From NCBI GenBank assembly GCA_040219515.1, contig JAVJSI010000010.1, positions 94,557-158,556 on the forward strand: 64,000 nucleotides of DNA. Direction: 5' to 3'. Both the position numbers and the translations under genes were made by a program. Positions 52,910 to 61,080 of the stretch are shown one piece after another; position 1 is the first letter of the stretch; every line of letters begins with the position of its first letter. Below the pieces are notes generated by a model. The model saw only the letters and a program-made list of their open reading frames with translations. It was not told the origin of the DNA and ran no database searches. Source of the DNA: Acidimicrobiales bacterium (GTDB taxonomy: Bacteria; Actinomycetota; Acidimicrobiia; Acidimicrobiales; Aldehydirespiratoraceae).

Positions 52910-54301
52910 TCAGTAGACGTGGAACTCGGGGCACATCGCGGCGATGACCCCCCGGTTGCGCTCGATGGACCACGAGGCGGTGAACGCCGCGTCCTGGAAC
53001 CACTCGCGGATGGCGATCTTGGTGTTGTTCGACACGTCCTCGAGGCCGAGGAAGCCGGTGAGTTTGTTCACGACCCAGTTGGGGTCGTGTCCGGCGTGGA
53101 TCGAGGGGATGGCGTTGTCGACGACAGACTGATGGCGGACGGATTCGAGGAACTCGCCACGGGCCCAGGCGCCGGCCGACGACAGCCATTTCGTACCCTG
53201 GCCCCAGCCGGCGACGCTCGGTGGTTCGAACAGATCCTGATCCATGCTGCGAAGACGTGACGGCAGGTTCAAGGACTCGACCTCGGCCATGTTCGTCGGC
53301 TCGACACGCTTCAGCCATGTCGCCACGAAGTCCGCCGGACTCTTGATCAAGGCATAGCGGGTGGTCGGTGCCCAGAATTCCTCGTGCTGGAAGATCGCAC
53401 GAAGGACGGGGGAGATCCGCATCGAGTCGGCCCGCATCACTGCAGCGAGGGAATCCACCGCCGCCTCTGACGGCCAGTAGTTGGCGAAGTAGTGGAACAA
53501 CTTGCGAACGATGAAGCGCGACGTCTCGAAGCGTCGGACCCCGTTGACCAGTTCGGTGATCGTGTCGCGCTCGCCGCTTCCGACCTTCACCCCGTTCCAG
53601 TTGGCGGTGATGCCGAACAGGGTCTTGTTGTTGTGATTGTGCTCGACGGCGCGGTACTCGTACGTGTGGTCGTAGGAGCTGCCGTTCCAGCCGACGATGC
53701 TGTGCCCGGTCCACGCCCTGGCCATTGCGACCACGTCGGATTCGTCGAAGTTGCCGACCCCACAGGTGTACAACTCCATGAGTTCGCGGGCGAAGTTCTC
53801 CTGTTCGGCGAAGTAGTGGTTGGTGTGGTTGTCGAGATAGATCAGCATCGCCGGGCTGAGGCTCGCTCGACGCAGGATCGTGTCGAAGCTGAACAATCCG
53901 TACTTGCGGAACAGCGCGACGTGGTCCCACATCGTCCTCATCGAGCCGACCTTGTCGACGCCGCAGGCGAAGTGGTCGTGCCAGAAGAACGCCATGCGCT
54001 CGTGGATCGGCAGGGCACCGGTCGAGACGCTGCTGGGCTGGGCGATCGTCGCCATCCGGTGAAGCCACCAGTTCACTGAATCCTGGCGGGCCTGGTAGCC
54101 GTTCGACTGGGTCACGAAAGAGGGCCTGCTGACACTGGGCCCGGACGGGATGGGGTTCGTCTTTCGGTGACCGAGGACCGCATCGACGGCCGACGTCAGC
54201 GACTTCCCGGTGAAGGCGTTGATCTCGGCGCTGGTGCCGCCGTAGCCGGCGCGGCGCAAGAGATGGGCGGCGTCCGCGCGGGACAATGTCGACGGGACCA
54301 C
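52910..54301 (-). CDS. DUF1800 family protein
   Basis: 463 aa. VVPSTLSRADAAHLLRRAGYGG at the N-terminus, MAFFWHDHFACGVDKVG and AEQENFARELMELYTCG in the middle, and PPSVAGWGQGTKWLS near the C-terminus are standard DUF1800. No signal peptide is seen, so it may be exported by the Tat system in complex with its partner. The start GTG 54301 is supported by AGGAGGAG (54307-54314, complement) 5 bp upstream; the longer frame to 54352 lacks such support. It lies 17 bp from the DUF1501 gene in the same operon, transcribed first. Confidence 0.85.
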   Translation of the reverse strand: MVPSTLSRADAAHLLRRAGYGGTSAEINAFTGKSLTSAVDAVLGHRKTNPIPSGPSVSRPSFVTQSNGYQARQDSVNWWLHRMATIAQPSSVSTGALPIHERMAFFWHDHFACGVDKVGSMRTMWDHVALFRKYGLFSFDTILRRASLSPAMLIYLDNHTNHYFAEQENFARELMELYTCGVGNFDESDVVAMARAWTGHSIVGWNGSSYDHTYEYRAVEHNHNNKTLFGITANWNGVKVGSGERDTITELVNGVRRFETSRFIVRKLFHYFANYWPSEAAVDSLAAVMRADSMRISPVLRAIFQHEEFWAPTTRYALIKSPADFVATWLKRVEPTNMAEVESLNLPSRLRSMDQDLFEPPSVAGWGQGTKWLSSAGAWARGEFLESVRHQSVVDNAIPSIHAGHDPNWVVNKLTGFLGLEDVSNNTKIAIREWFQDAAFTASWSIERNRGVIAAMCPEFHVY

Positions 54302-54482
54302 GGGGTCTCCTCCTGGACTCGAGAGAGGGTTGGTCACGAGCGCAGCGCGCACCCGTGGGTCGAAGGTCTCACCGGAGTGATCCGTTCGACCCCCTTCCGT
54401 TCGGCACGTTCGGGCGCCGGCATGAGCGTGGATCCACAGAAATCACGATCTCGGGCGTCGGCCACGACGTTTCTCGTTGCGG

Positions 54483-54494
54483 TACGTTCGCAGC
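54483..54494 (+). promoter_or_regulatory. TACGTT -10 box, leaderless start of the formate dehydrogenase operon
   Basis: TACGTT (54483-54488) is followed by 6 bp and then ATG 54495, so the transcript should begin at the start codon. No Shine-Dalgarno sequence precedes. The rest of the 190-bp gap to the divergent DUF1800 gene shows no obvious operator. Confidence 0.45.
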
Positions 54495-56453
54495 ATGGAC
54501 AACCGCACGCAGGGGTCGACCGCTCGACGTCGCCGCAAGGGCAAGACCTACGCAGCGCCGCTCGATCGACTGACCACGCCGATGGTTCGAGACGATGGCA
54601 CCCTCCGCGAAGCCACCTGGGACGAGGCGCTTTCTCGCGCCGCCGCCGGCTTCGCCGCGATCCGCGACGGGCACGGGCCGGGTGCGTTCGGCATGTTCAG
54701 CTGCTCGAAATCGACCAACGAGATGAACTACGCCGCGCAGAAGTTCATCCGCACGGCGATGGGGTCGAACAACATCGATTCCTGCAATCGCACTTGACAT
54801 GCTCCTTCCGTCGTCGGTCTGGCGACAGTGTTCGGAGCGGGCGGTGGCACCTGTTCCTACGAGGAGATCGAAGAGGTCGATGTCGTACTCCTGTGGGGAT
54901 CGAACGCCCGCGAGGCCCATCCGATCTTCTTCCATCATCTGCTGAAGGGGCTCGACGGCGGCGCCCGGATGTACGCCATCGATCCGCGACGCAGCAGCTC
55001 GTCGAAGTTCGCCGATGTGTGGATGGGTATCGACGTCGGCAGCGACATCGCGCTGGCCAATGCGGTCGGTCGCGAGATCATCGCGGCGGGGCTCCACGAC
55101 GAGGATTTCATCGCCCACTCGACGTCGGGTTTCGCCGCCTATCGCGACCATGTCGAGCCCTACACGCTCGACGAGGCCGAACGCCGCACCGGCGTACCCG
55201 CCGACGCCATCCGTGACATGGCCCACGCCTACGCCACCGCGGAGAAGGCCCAGATCCTGTGGACGCTCGGCATCACCGAGCACCACAACGCGGTCGAGAA
55301 CGTGTTGTCGTTGTGCAACCTCGCGCTGCTCACCGGCCACATCGGTCGCTGGGGTTCCGGGCTGGTGCCGTTGCGCGGTCAGAACAACGTCCAGGGCGGC
55401 GGCGACATGGGCGCCCTGCCCGACAAGTTCCCCGGCTTCCAGGACGTCGGCGATCCGGTCGCGCAGGCCAAGTTCGAGGCCGCCTACGGAATGACACTGC
55501 CGCACGAACCGGGCAAGCACCTGACCCTCATGTTCGAAGCGATGGAGACCGGCTCGCTGAAGGGCGTCTACGTGATCGGCGAGAACCCGGCCGACAGCGA
55601 GGCCGATGTCGAACACGCCCGCGCCCTCCTGCGCGGCCTCGACATCCTGGTGGTGCAGGACATCTTCATGACCCGCACCGCGGAAATGGCCGACGTGGTC
55701 CTCCCCGCCTCGGTCGGCTGGGCCGAGGGGGAGGGCACGGTGACCTCGTCGGAGCGGCGCGTGCAACGGGTGCGAGCTGCGGTGACACCGCCCGGTGAGT
55801 GCCGTCACGATCACGAGATCCTCGGCGATCTGGCCACCCGACTCGGGGTCGACTGGGGCACGCCGTCGCCGGAGGACCTGTGGGACGAGTTGCGGACGCT
55901 CTCGCCGCTGCACGCCGGAATGAGCTACGCCCGGCTCGAGGCCGAGGGCGGTCTGCAATGGCCGTGCCCCGACCTCGACCACCCGGGCTCGCCCTTCCTC
56001 CACGGCTGGCTGTGGGAGGCGGACCTGGGCGGCCGGGACCCCGCGCCGTTCAGCATCACCGACTTCGAAGGGCCGAAGGAAGAGCTGACCGACGAGTTTC
56101 CGCTGCGGCTCACCACCGGCCGGGCGCTCGACAGCTACAACACAGGGGTGCAGTCCAACGCGTATGCGTCGCCCATCCGCTATGGCGACGAGATCGACCT
56201 GAACCCCGACGACGCGGCCCGACTGGGCATCGGCGACGGCGAACGGGTTCGCGTGACCTCGCCTCGCGGGGCCGTGGAGATGCATGTCCGGGTCCAGGTG
56301 GACCTGCCGGTGGGGCTGGCCTTCACCACGTTCCACTTCCCCGAGCTGGTCGACGTCAACACACTGACCAACGACGAATGGGACCGCCGCTCGGGCACCG
56401 CCGAGTTCAAGGCTGCCGCGGTACGCGTCGAGAAGCTGGGTGCCGGTGGCTGA
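54495..56453 (+). CDS. fdhA: Formate dehydrogenase catalytic subunit, selenocysteine at codon 101 (alpha subunit lacking its N-terminal iron-sulfur part)
   Basis: 652 aa if UGA 54795-54797 is read as Sec. The context SCNRT-U-HAPSVVGL is the classic Sec site of molybdenum/tungsten formate dehydrogenases (SCARV-U-HGPSV in E. coli FdhF). The protein holds the MopB domains (GSNAREAHPIFF, IDPRRS, GENPADSEADVEHA) and a C-terminal molybdopterin-dinucleotide-binding domain (LTTGRALDSYNTGVQSN). It begins at PLDRLTTPMVRDDG after a basic tail (ARRRRKGK) and has no CxxCxxxC cluster; that part is encoded at 58197-59051. A SECIS hairpin follows the UGA. The 3' end overlaps the next gene by 14 bp. It catalyses formate to CO2. 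Confidence 0.93.
54795..54838 (+). promoter_or_regulatory. UGA codon plus bacterial SECIS hairpin with GGUCU loop
   Basis: UGA is at 54795-54797. The upper stem pairs 54810-54815 (GTCGTC) with 54821-54826 (GGCGAC), including one T-G pair, and closes the pentaloop GGTCT (54816-54820). A lower stem pairs GCTCC (54801-54805) with GGAGC (54834-54838). The loop begins 18 nt after the UGA. The loop sequence matches the GGUCU recognised by E. coli SelB in fdhF. Confidence 0.85.
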
Positions 56454-58200
56454 CCTGTTCATCGGCCCCGACGACCCCGACGACATCGAGGTCGCGGCGG
56501 TCAACCAGGCGATCGGCGACGATCCCGCCGTGGTGCACGAGACCGAACGTCTCGTCATCGGCGGCGGTCGACGACGCCACGAGCGGCGTCACCTGCTGCT
56601 GCCGGCGCTGCACGCACTCCAGAACGCCAAGGGATGGATCTCGCCGGGCGGGCTCAACCACGTCTGCGATCTCCTCCAGGTGCCGCCGGCCGAGGCCCAT
56701 GGCGTCGCCACCTTCTACGAGATGTTCCGGGTCGACGAGCCCGATCACGGCGGCGCCGTCACCCACGTGTGCGTCGACGCAGCGTGTCAGATCGCCGCGA
56801 ACGAGGAACTCGTCGCCGACATCGAGGCGGCTGGCGGCCACGTTCATCGCTCGCCGTGCCTCGGCCAGTGCGAACGGGCACCGGCTCGGTTCGTGCAGGG
56901 CGTGGGCGGGCCCGATCACGTACCGGCCGATACCTCGGCGAACGGCCCGGTGATCCCTCAGCGGGGCGACCCTTCGCTGAGGCTGCTGGCCCGCGTCGGT
57001 GTGGTCGACCCGACCTCGCTCGACTCCTACCGGGCCCACGGCGGCTACGAGGCGCTGGCCCGGGCGATCGAGCTGGGGCCCGAAGCGGTGTGTGACGCCG
57101 TCGCCGACTCGGGGCTGTCCGGACGCGGCGGCGCCGCGTTCCCCACCGGCGTGAAGTGGAAGGCGGTCGCGGCCGAGCACGGCCGACCGAAGCACGTCGT
57201 GGCCAACGGCGACGAGAGCGAGCCGGGCACGTTCAAGGACCGCGTCGTGATGGAGAACGACCCCTTCGCGGTCGTCGAATCGCTCACCCTGGCCGGGTTC
57301 GCCACCGGGGCCGAGAACGGCTGGATCTACATCCGGGGCGAGTATCCGATGGCCACCGCCCGCCTTCGCCACGCCGTCGATCAGTGCCGAGCGGCCGGTC
57401 TGCTCGGTCCCGATGCGGCAGGATCGGGACAAACGTTCGACATCGAGATCCGTCGCGGCGCGGGGGCCTACATCTGTGGCGAGGAGACGGCCCTGTTCGC
57501 GTCGATCGAGGGGTTCCGGGGCGAGCCGCGCAGCAAGCCGCCGTTCCCCACGACCCACGGTCTCTTCCGGGAGCCGACGGCGGTCAACAATCCGGAGACC
57601 CTGCTCAACACGCTCGACATCGTGCGCCACGGAGTTGAGGCCTACCGGGCACGGGGCACCGACCGATCGCCGGGCACCAAACTGCTGTGCCTCTCGGGTC
57701 GGGTCGCGCGACCCGGCGTCTACGAGGTCGAGTTCGGCACGACCCTGGGCGAAGTGCTCGACCTCGCCGGCGGCCTCACCGGCAGCGGCCGGTTGCAGGC
57801 CGTACTCATGGGCGGCGCTGCCGGCTCGTTCGTCGGCCCCGACGCCCTCGACCTGCCGCTGACACTGGAGGACACCCGCGAGCGGGGCACCACGCTGGGG
57901 TCCGGCGTGGTGATGGCCTTCACCGACGAGATCGACATGACCGACGTCTGCGTGCGCCTCGCCGAGTTCTTCCGCGACGAGAGCTGCGGGCAATGCGTGC
58001 CGTGCCGGGTCGGCACCGTGCGGCAGCACGAGACGCTGATCCAGATCCAGCGCACGGGCGTGCTCACGCCGGCCCGCCGCGCCCTCGTCGACGACATCGG
58101 TCGGGTGATGGTCGATGCCTCGATCTGTGGCCTCGGCCACACCGCCGCATCGGCCATCGACTCGGCCCTCGCCCTCGGACTGATCGGCAGCGACGCGTGA
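56440..58200 (+). CDS. Formate dehydrogenase NAD-linked flavoprotein (NuoE-NuoF fusion)
   Basis: 586 aa. Residues about 1-150 are NuoE/FdsG-like: 2Fe-2S ligands CVDAAC and CLGQC. Residues about 170-586 are NuoF/FdsB-like: FMN loop GRGGAAFPTGVKW, NADH loop GAGAYICGEETALF, and 4Fe-4S ligands ESCGQCVPCRVG with SICGLGHT. It transfers electrons from the formate dehydrogenase to NAD+. The GTG start (56440; GTG 56446 is an alternative) overlaps the catalytic subunit's end. No other nuo genes are nearby, so it is not complex I. Fusion of the two subunits is common in hydrogenase and formate dehydrogenase operons. Confidence 0.92.
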   Translation: MPVADLFIGPDDPDDIEVAAVNQAIGDDPAVVHETERLVIGGGRRRHERRHLLLPALHALQNAKGWISPGGLNHVCDLLQVPPAEAHGVATFYEMFRVDEPDHGGAVTHVCVDAACQIAANEELVADIEAAGGHVHRSPCLGQCERAPARFVQGVGGPDHVPADTSANGPVIPQRGDPSLRLLARVGVVDPTSLDSYRAHGGYEALARAIELGPEAVCDAVADSGLSGRGGAAFPTGVKWKAVAAEHGRPKHVVANGDESEPGTFKDRVVMENDPFAVVESLTLAGFATGAENGWIYIRGEYPMATARLRHAVDQCRAAGLLGPDAAGSGQTFDIEIRRGAGAYICGEETALFASIEGFRGEPRSKPPFPTTHGLFREPTAVNNPETLLNTLDIVRHGVEAYRARGTDRSPGTKLLCLSGRVARPGVYEVEFGTTLGEVLDLAGGLTGSGRLQAVLMGGAAGSFVGPDALDLPLTLEDTRERGTTLGSGVVMAFTDEIDMTDVCVRLAEFFRDESCGQCVPCRVGTVRQHETLIQIQRTGVLTPARRALVDDIGRVMVDASICGLGHTAASAIDSALALGLIGSDA

Positions 58201-59051
58201 GCGAGGTGCCGGTGACCCTGACGATCGACGGCGCGACCGTCGACGTCCCCGAGGGGACGTCGATCCACAGGGCGTGCGAGGCGGCGGGGATCGACACGCC
58301 CACGTTGTGTTGGGCCGAGAACCTCACGCCGGTCAATGTGTGTCGCGTCTGCGTCGTCGACGTCGAGGGATCCAGGGCGCTGGTGCCGTCGTGTGCGCGG
58401 GCGGTGGAGGACGGCATGGTCGTCGACACCGACTCCGAACGGGTGCGCCACAGCCGCAGGATGGTGCTCGAGTTCCTCGGTTCGGGCGTCGATCTGAGCC
58501 AGACCGACGACCTCGCCCGCTGGATCGACGAGTACGGTGCCGACCCCGAGCGCTACGACCAGCCCGAGCTTCCGGCCGAGCGCATCGACGAGCCGGTGTT
58601 GGTGCAGGACGACCTCTACATCCGCGACTACGACAAGTGCGTGCTCTGCTACAAGTGCGTCCAAGCCTGCGGCGACGATGCGCAGTACACGTTCGCGATC
58701 GCCGTGAGCGGGCGCGGCTTCGAAGCTCGCATCTCGACCGAGTTCGACGTCACGTTGCCCGACTCGGCGTGTGTCTACTGTGGCAACTGCATCGGCGTGT
58801 GTCCCACCGGCGCGATCCAGTTCAAGACCGAGTTCGACCTGCGTCAGATGGGGGAGTGGCGGCCCGAGGAACAAGCGGTGACCACCACCGTCTGTTCGTT
58901 CTGCGGCGTCGGCTGCAACCTCGAACTCCACACCCAGGACGACACGATCGTCAAGGTCACCTCGCCGGCCGATCATTCGGTCACCCACGGACATCTCTGC
59001 ATCAAGGGTCGCTTCGGCTGGCAATACGTCCAGCCGCCCACCCGCCGCTGA
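58197..59051 (+). CDS. Formate dehydrogenase iron-sulfur subunit (detached N-terminal half of the alpha subunit)
   Basis: 284 aa. In order: 2Fe-2S domain with CWAENLTPVNVCRVC and PSCARA (residues about 36-70); two 4Fe-4S ferredoxin clusters in KCVLCYKCVQAC and CVYCGNCIGVCPTGA; and a Molybdop-Fe4S4 motif CSFCGVGCNLELH then CIKGRFGWQYV. In normal FdsA/FdhA these precede the catalytic domain. Here the protein stops at QPPTRR exactly where the catalytic polypeptide at 54495 begins. The GTG start overlaps the flavoprotein stop as GTGA. It should assemble with the catalytic subunit and carry electrons to the NuoEF fusion. Confidence 0.9.
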   Translation: MSEVPVTLTIDGATVDVPEGTSIHRACEAAGIDTPTLCWAENLTPVNVCRVCVVDVEGSRALVPSCARAVEDGMVVDTDSERVRHSRRMVLEFLGSGVDLSQTDDLARWIDEYGADPERYDQPELPAERIDEPVLVQDDLYIRDYDKCVLCYKCVQACGDDAQYTFAIAVSGRGFEARISTEFDVTLPDSACVYCGNCIGVCPTGAIQFKTEFDLRQMGEWRPEEQAVTTTVCSFCGVGCNLELHTQDDTIVKVTSPADHSVTHGHLCIKGRFGWQYVQPPTRR

Positions 59052-59087
59052 CCCGGCTCCCGCCCACGGGGCGTAGTCTGAGCGGCG

Positions 59088-60200
59088 ATGTTGGACTTCT
59101 CGCTGCCGCCGGAACTGGAGGATCTGCGGGCTCGCGTGCGCGCGGTCGCGCTCGAGGGGGTGGCGCAGTTCGGGGCGCACACCGACTCGTGGATCAACGG
59201 GTACTCCGAGGAGTTCTCCAGGGTGCTCGCCGCCAACGGCTGGATCGGGATGACCTGGCCCACCGAGTTCGGCGGCGGTGGCCGGCCCAACATCGAACGC
59301 ATCGTCATGGGCGAGGAGATGATCAAGGTCGGCGCGCCGATCGCGGCGAGCTGGTTCGCCGATCGCCAGATGGGCCCCGGACTGATCGCCTACGGCACGG
59401 CGGACCAGCAGGCCGAGTTCCTGCCCGGCATGCTCAGCGGCGAGACCACGTGGTGCATCGGTATGAGTGAGCCAGACTCCGGCTCGGACCTGGCCAGCCT
59501 GACGACATCGGCGGTGCGCGACGGCAACGAGTTCGTGATCAACGGACAGAAGATCTGGACGTCGTTCGCCGCGGTGGCCGACTACTGCTACCTGATCGGT
59601 CGCACGTCGAACGAGGGCCCACCTCACCGTGGAGTCAGCGAGATCATCGTGCCGATGGATCTGCCCGGTATCGAGGTGCGACCGATCAAGGACATGACGA
59701 CCAACGCCCACTTCTGCGAGGTGTACTTCACCGACGTGCGGGTGCCGGTCGAGAACCTGGTCGGCGTCGAGGGCGACGCCTTCAAGCAGACGATGGCGCA
59801 GCTCGAGCACGAGCGGGGTGGCATCGACCGGTTGGTGAGCAACCAGCCGCTCTACGACCGTGCACTCGAAGTGGCTGACACCGACGATCCTCGCGTGCGT
59901 CAGGAGATCGCGCAGCTCGAGATCGGCTACCGCATCGGCCGCATCCTCGTCTATCGGGAAGCGCTCAAGCAGGCGCCGGCCGGGTTCAGCGCCGCGACCA
60001 AGTGCTTCTGCACCGAGCACGAGCAGCGGGTGGCCGACTTCGCCGCCCGCCAGCTGGGCATGGCGGCCACGGCCGATCCCGAGCTCGCCCGGGCGATCAA
60101 CTACGCGCCCGCCTACACGATCATGGGCGGTACCTCGAACGTCATGCGCAACATCCTCGGCGAGCGTATCCTCGGCCTTCCCCGCGAGCCCCGGAACTAG
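59088..60200 (+). CDS. Acyl-CoA dehydrogenase
   Basis: 370 aa. WCIGMSEPDSGSDLASL and NGQKIWTSFAAVADYC are FAD/substrate segments, and IMGGTSNVMRNILGERILGLPREP is the C-terminal active-site region. At the position of the Glu seen in short-chain enzymes (FEGT) it has MGGT; this pattern is common in actinobacterial FadE proteins that use a different Glu or form mixed oligomers. It follows the formate dehydrogenase operon by 36 bp but is not functionally tied to it. TAGTCT lies 8 bp before ATG 59088. Confidence 0.85.
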   Translation: MLDFSLPPELEDLRARVRAVALEGVAQFGAHTDSWINGYSEEFSRVLAANGWIGMTWPTEFGGGGRPNIERIVMGEEMIKVGAPIAASWFADRQMGPGLIAYGTADQQAEFLPGMLSGETTWCIGMSEPDSGSDLASLTTSAVRDGNEFVINGQKIWTSFAAVADYCYLIGRTSNEGPPHRGVSEIIVPMDLPGIEVRPIKDMTTNAHFCEVYFTDVRVPVENLVGVEGDAFKQTMAQLEHERGGIDRLVSNQPLYDRALEVADTDDPRVRQEIAQLEIGYRIGRILVYREALKQAPAGFSAATKCFCTEHEQRVADFAARQLGMAATADPELARAINYAPAYTIMGGTSNVMRNILGERILGLPREPRN

Positions 60201-60208
60201 CACCCACC

Positions 60209-61036
60209 GTGGTCTTGGCGCTGGGGGTCTACTTCTCGCTCGCGATCGGAACCAGCGACTTCCTCGGGGGGTATCTGGCCCGACGCGTCGATTCCTTCAC
60301 CGCCGTCGTCACGTTCCTCTGTGTCGGCACCCTGACCGCCGCGTCCATGATGACTTTCGTGCCGAGCGAACTGCTGTGGCGTGACGTCGGCTTCGGCGCC
60401 CTGGGCGGACTCACGGTCGGCTTCGCGTTGGTGCTGCTCTATCACGGGATGACAGTGGCATCGGCCTCCGTCGTCTCACCCGTCACCGGCGTACTGACCG
60501 CAACCATCCCGGTCGGCTGGAGCATCGCCACGGGCGAGTCCCTCACCGGGTTCGTCGTGGTGGGAATCGTGGTGGCGCTCGTGGGGCTCACCGCGACGAC
60601 GTTCTCGCCGGAGCTCGGTGACCGCGCGATCGCCGGCGTCGGGTGGGGCCTGGCGTCCGGTACCTGCTTCGGTGTGTCGCTGACGTTCATCGGTCAGGCC
60701 GATGCCGAGAGCGGGATGTGGACGACCGTCGCGCAGCGAGCGGTGGCGCTCCTCGTGCTGGCGATGATCGCTCTCGGCCGCAGCGTGCCGCTGTTGGTGC
60801 CGCGTTCGCTGGCTCGTGTCGGGATCGTGGGTGGCATCCTCGCCGGGTCGGGGGTCGGTGCCTTCGTCGCCGGCGCACAGCGGGGATCGCTCAGCGAGAT
60901 CACGGTGACGGCCTCGATGTTCCCGGCGGTGACCGTGGTGCTCGCGGCGCTCTTCGAGCAGCACCCGTTGCGCTGGTGGCAGCTCGGCGGACTGGTCACG
61001 GTGGTGACCGGCGTGGTCCTCATCGGCGTCGGCTGA
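60209..61036 (+). CDS. EamA/DMT-family permease
   Basis: 275 aa with about ten hydrophobic segments in two repeats (starting FSLAIGTSDFLGGYL and GLASGTCFGVSLTFIG). VVSPVTGVLTATIPVGW and the C-terminal TASMFPAVTVVLAALFEQHPL, WQLGGLVTVVTGVVLI are typical of EamA permeases. They export metabolites such as amino acids or purines. GTG 60209 lies 8 bp after the acyl-CoA dehydrogenase stop, so the genes may be co-transcribed. Substrate unknown. Confidence 0.8.
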   Translation: MVLALGVYFSLAIGTSDFLGGYLARRVDSFTAVVTFLCVGTLTAASMMTFVPSELLWRDVGFGALGGLTVGFALVLLYHGMTVASASVVSPVTGVLTATIPVGWSIATGESLTGFVVVGIVVALVGLTATTFSPELGDRAIAGVGWGLASGTCFGVSLTFIGQADAESGMWTTVAQRAVALLVLAMIALGRSVPLLVPRSLARVGIVGGILAGSGVGAFVAGAQRGSLSEITVTASMFPAVTVVLAALFEQHPLRWWQLGGLVTVVTGVVLIGVG

Positions 61037-61080
61037 GGGTGCGGGACCTCGCTCGTCGACGGGTAGGGCAGACTGGGGCG

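Noticed and set aside
54495..56453. Frameshifted or broken formate dehydrogenase
   Set aside because: The frame is continuous, the UGA is at the exact Sec position, and the hairpin has a GGUCU loop.
56440..58200. Complex I (nuoE-nuoF) genes
   Set aside because: No other nuo genes are nearby; the flanking genes are both formate dehydrogenase parts.
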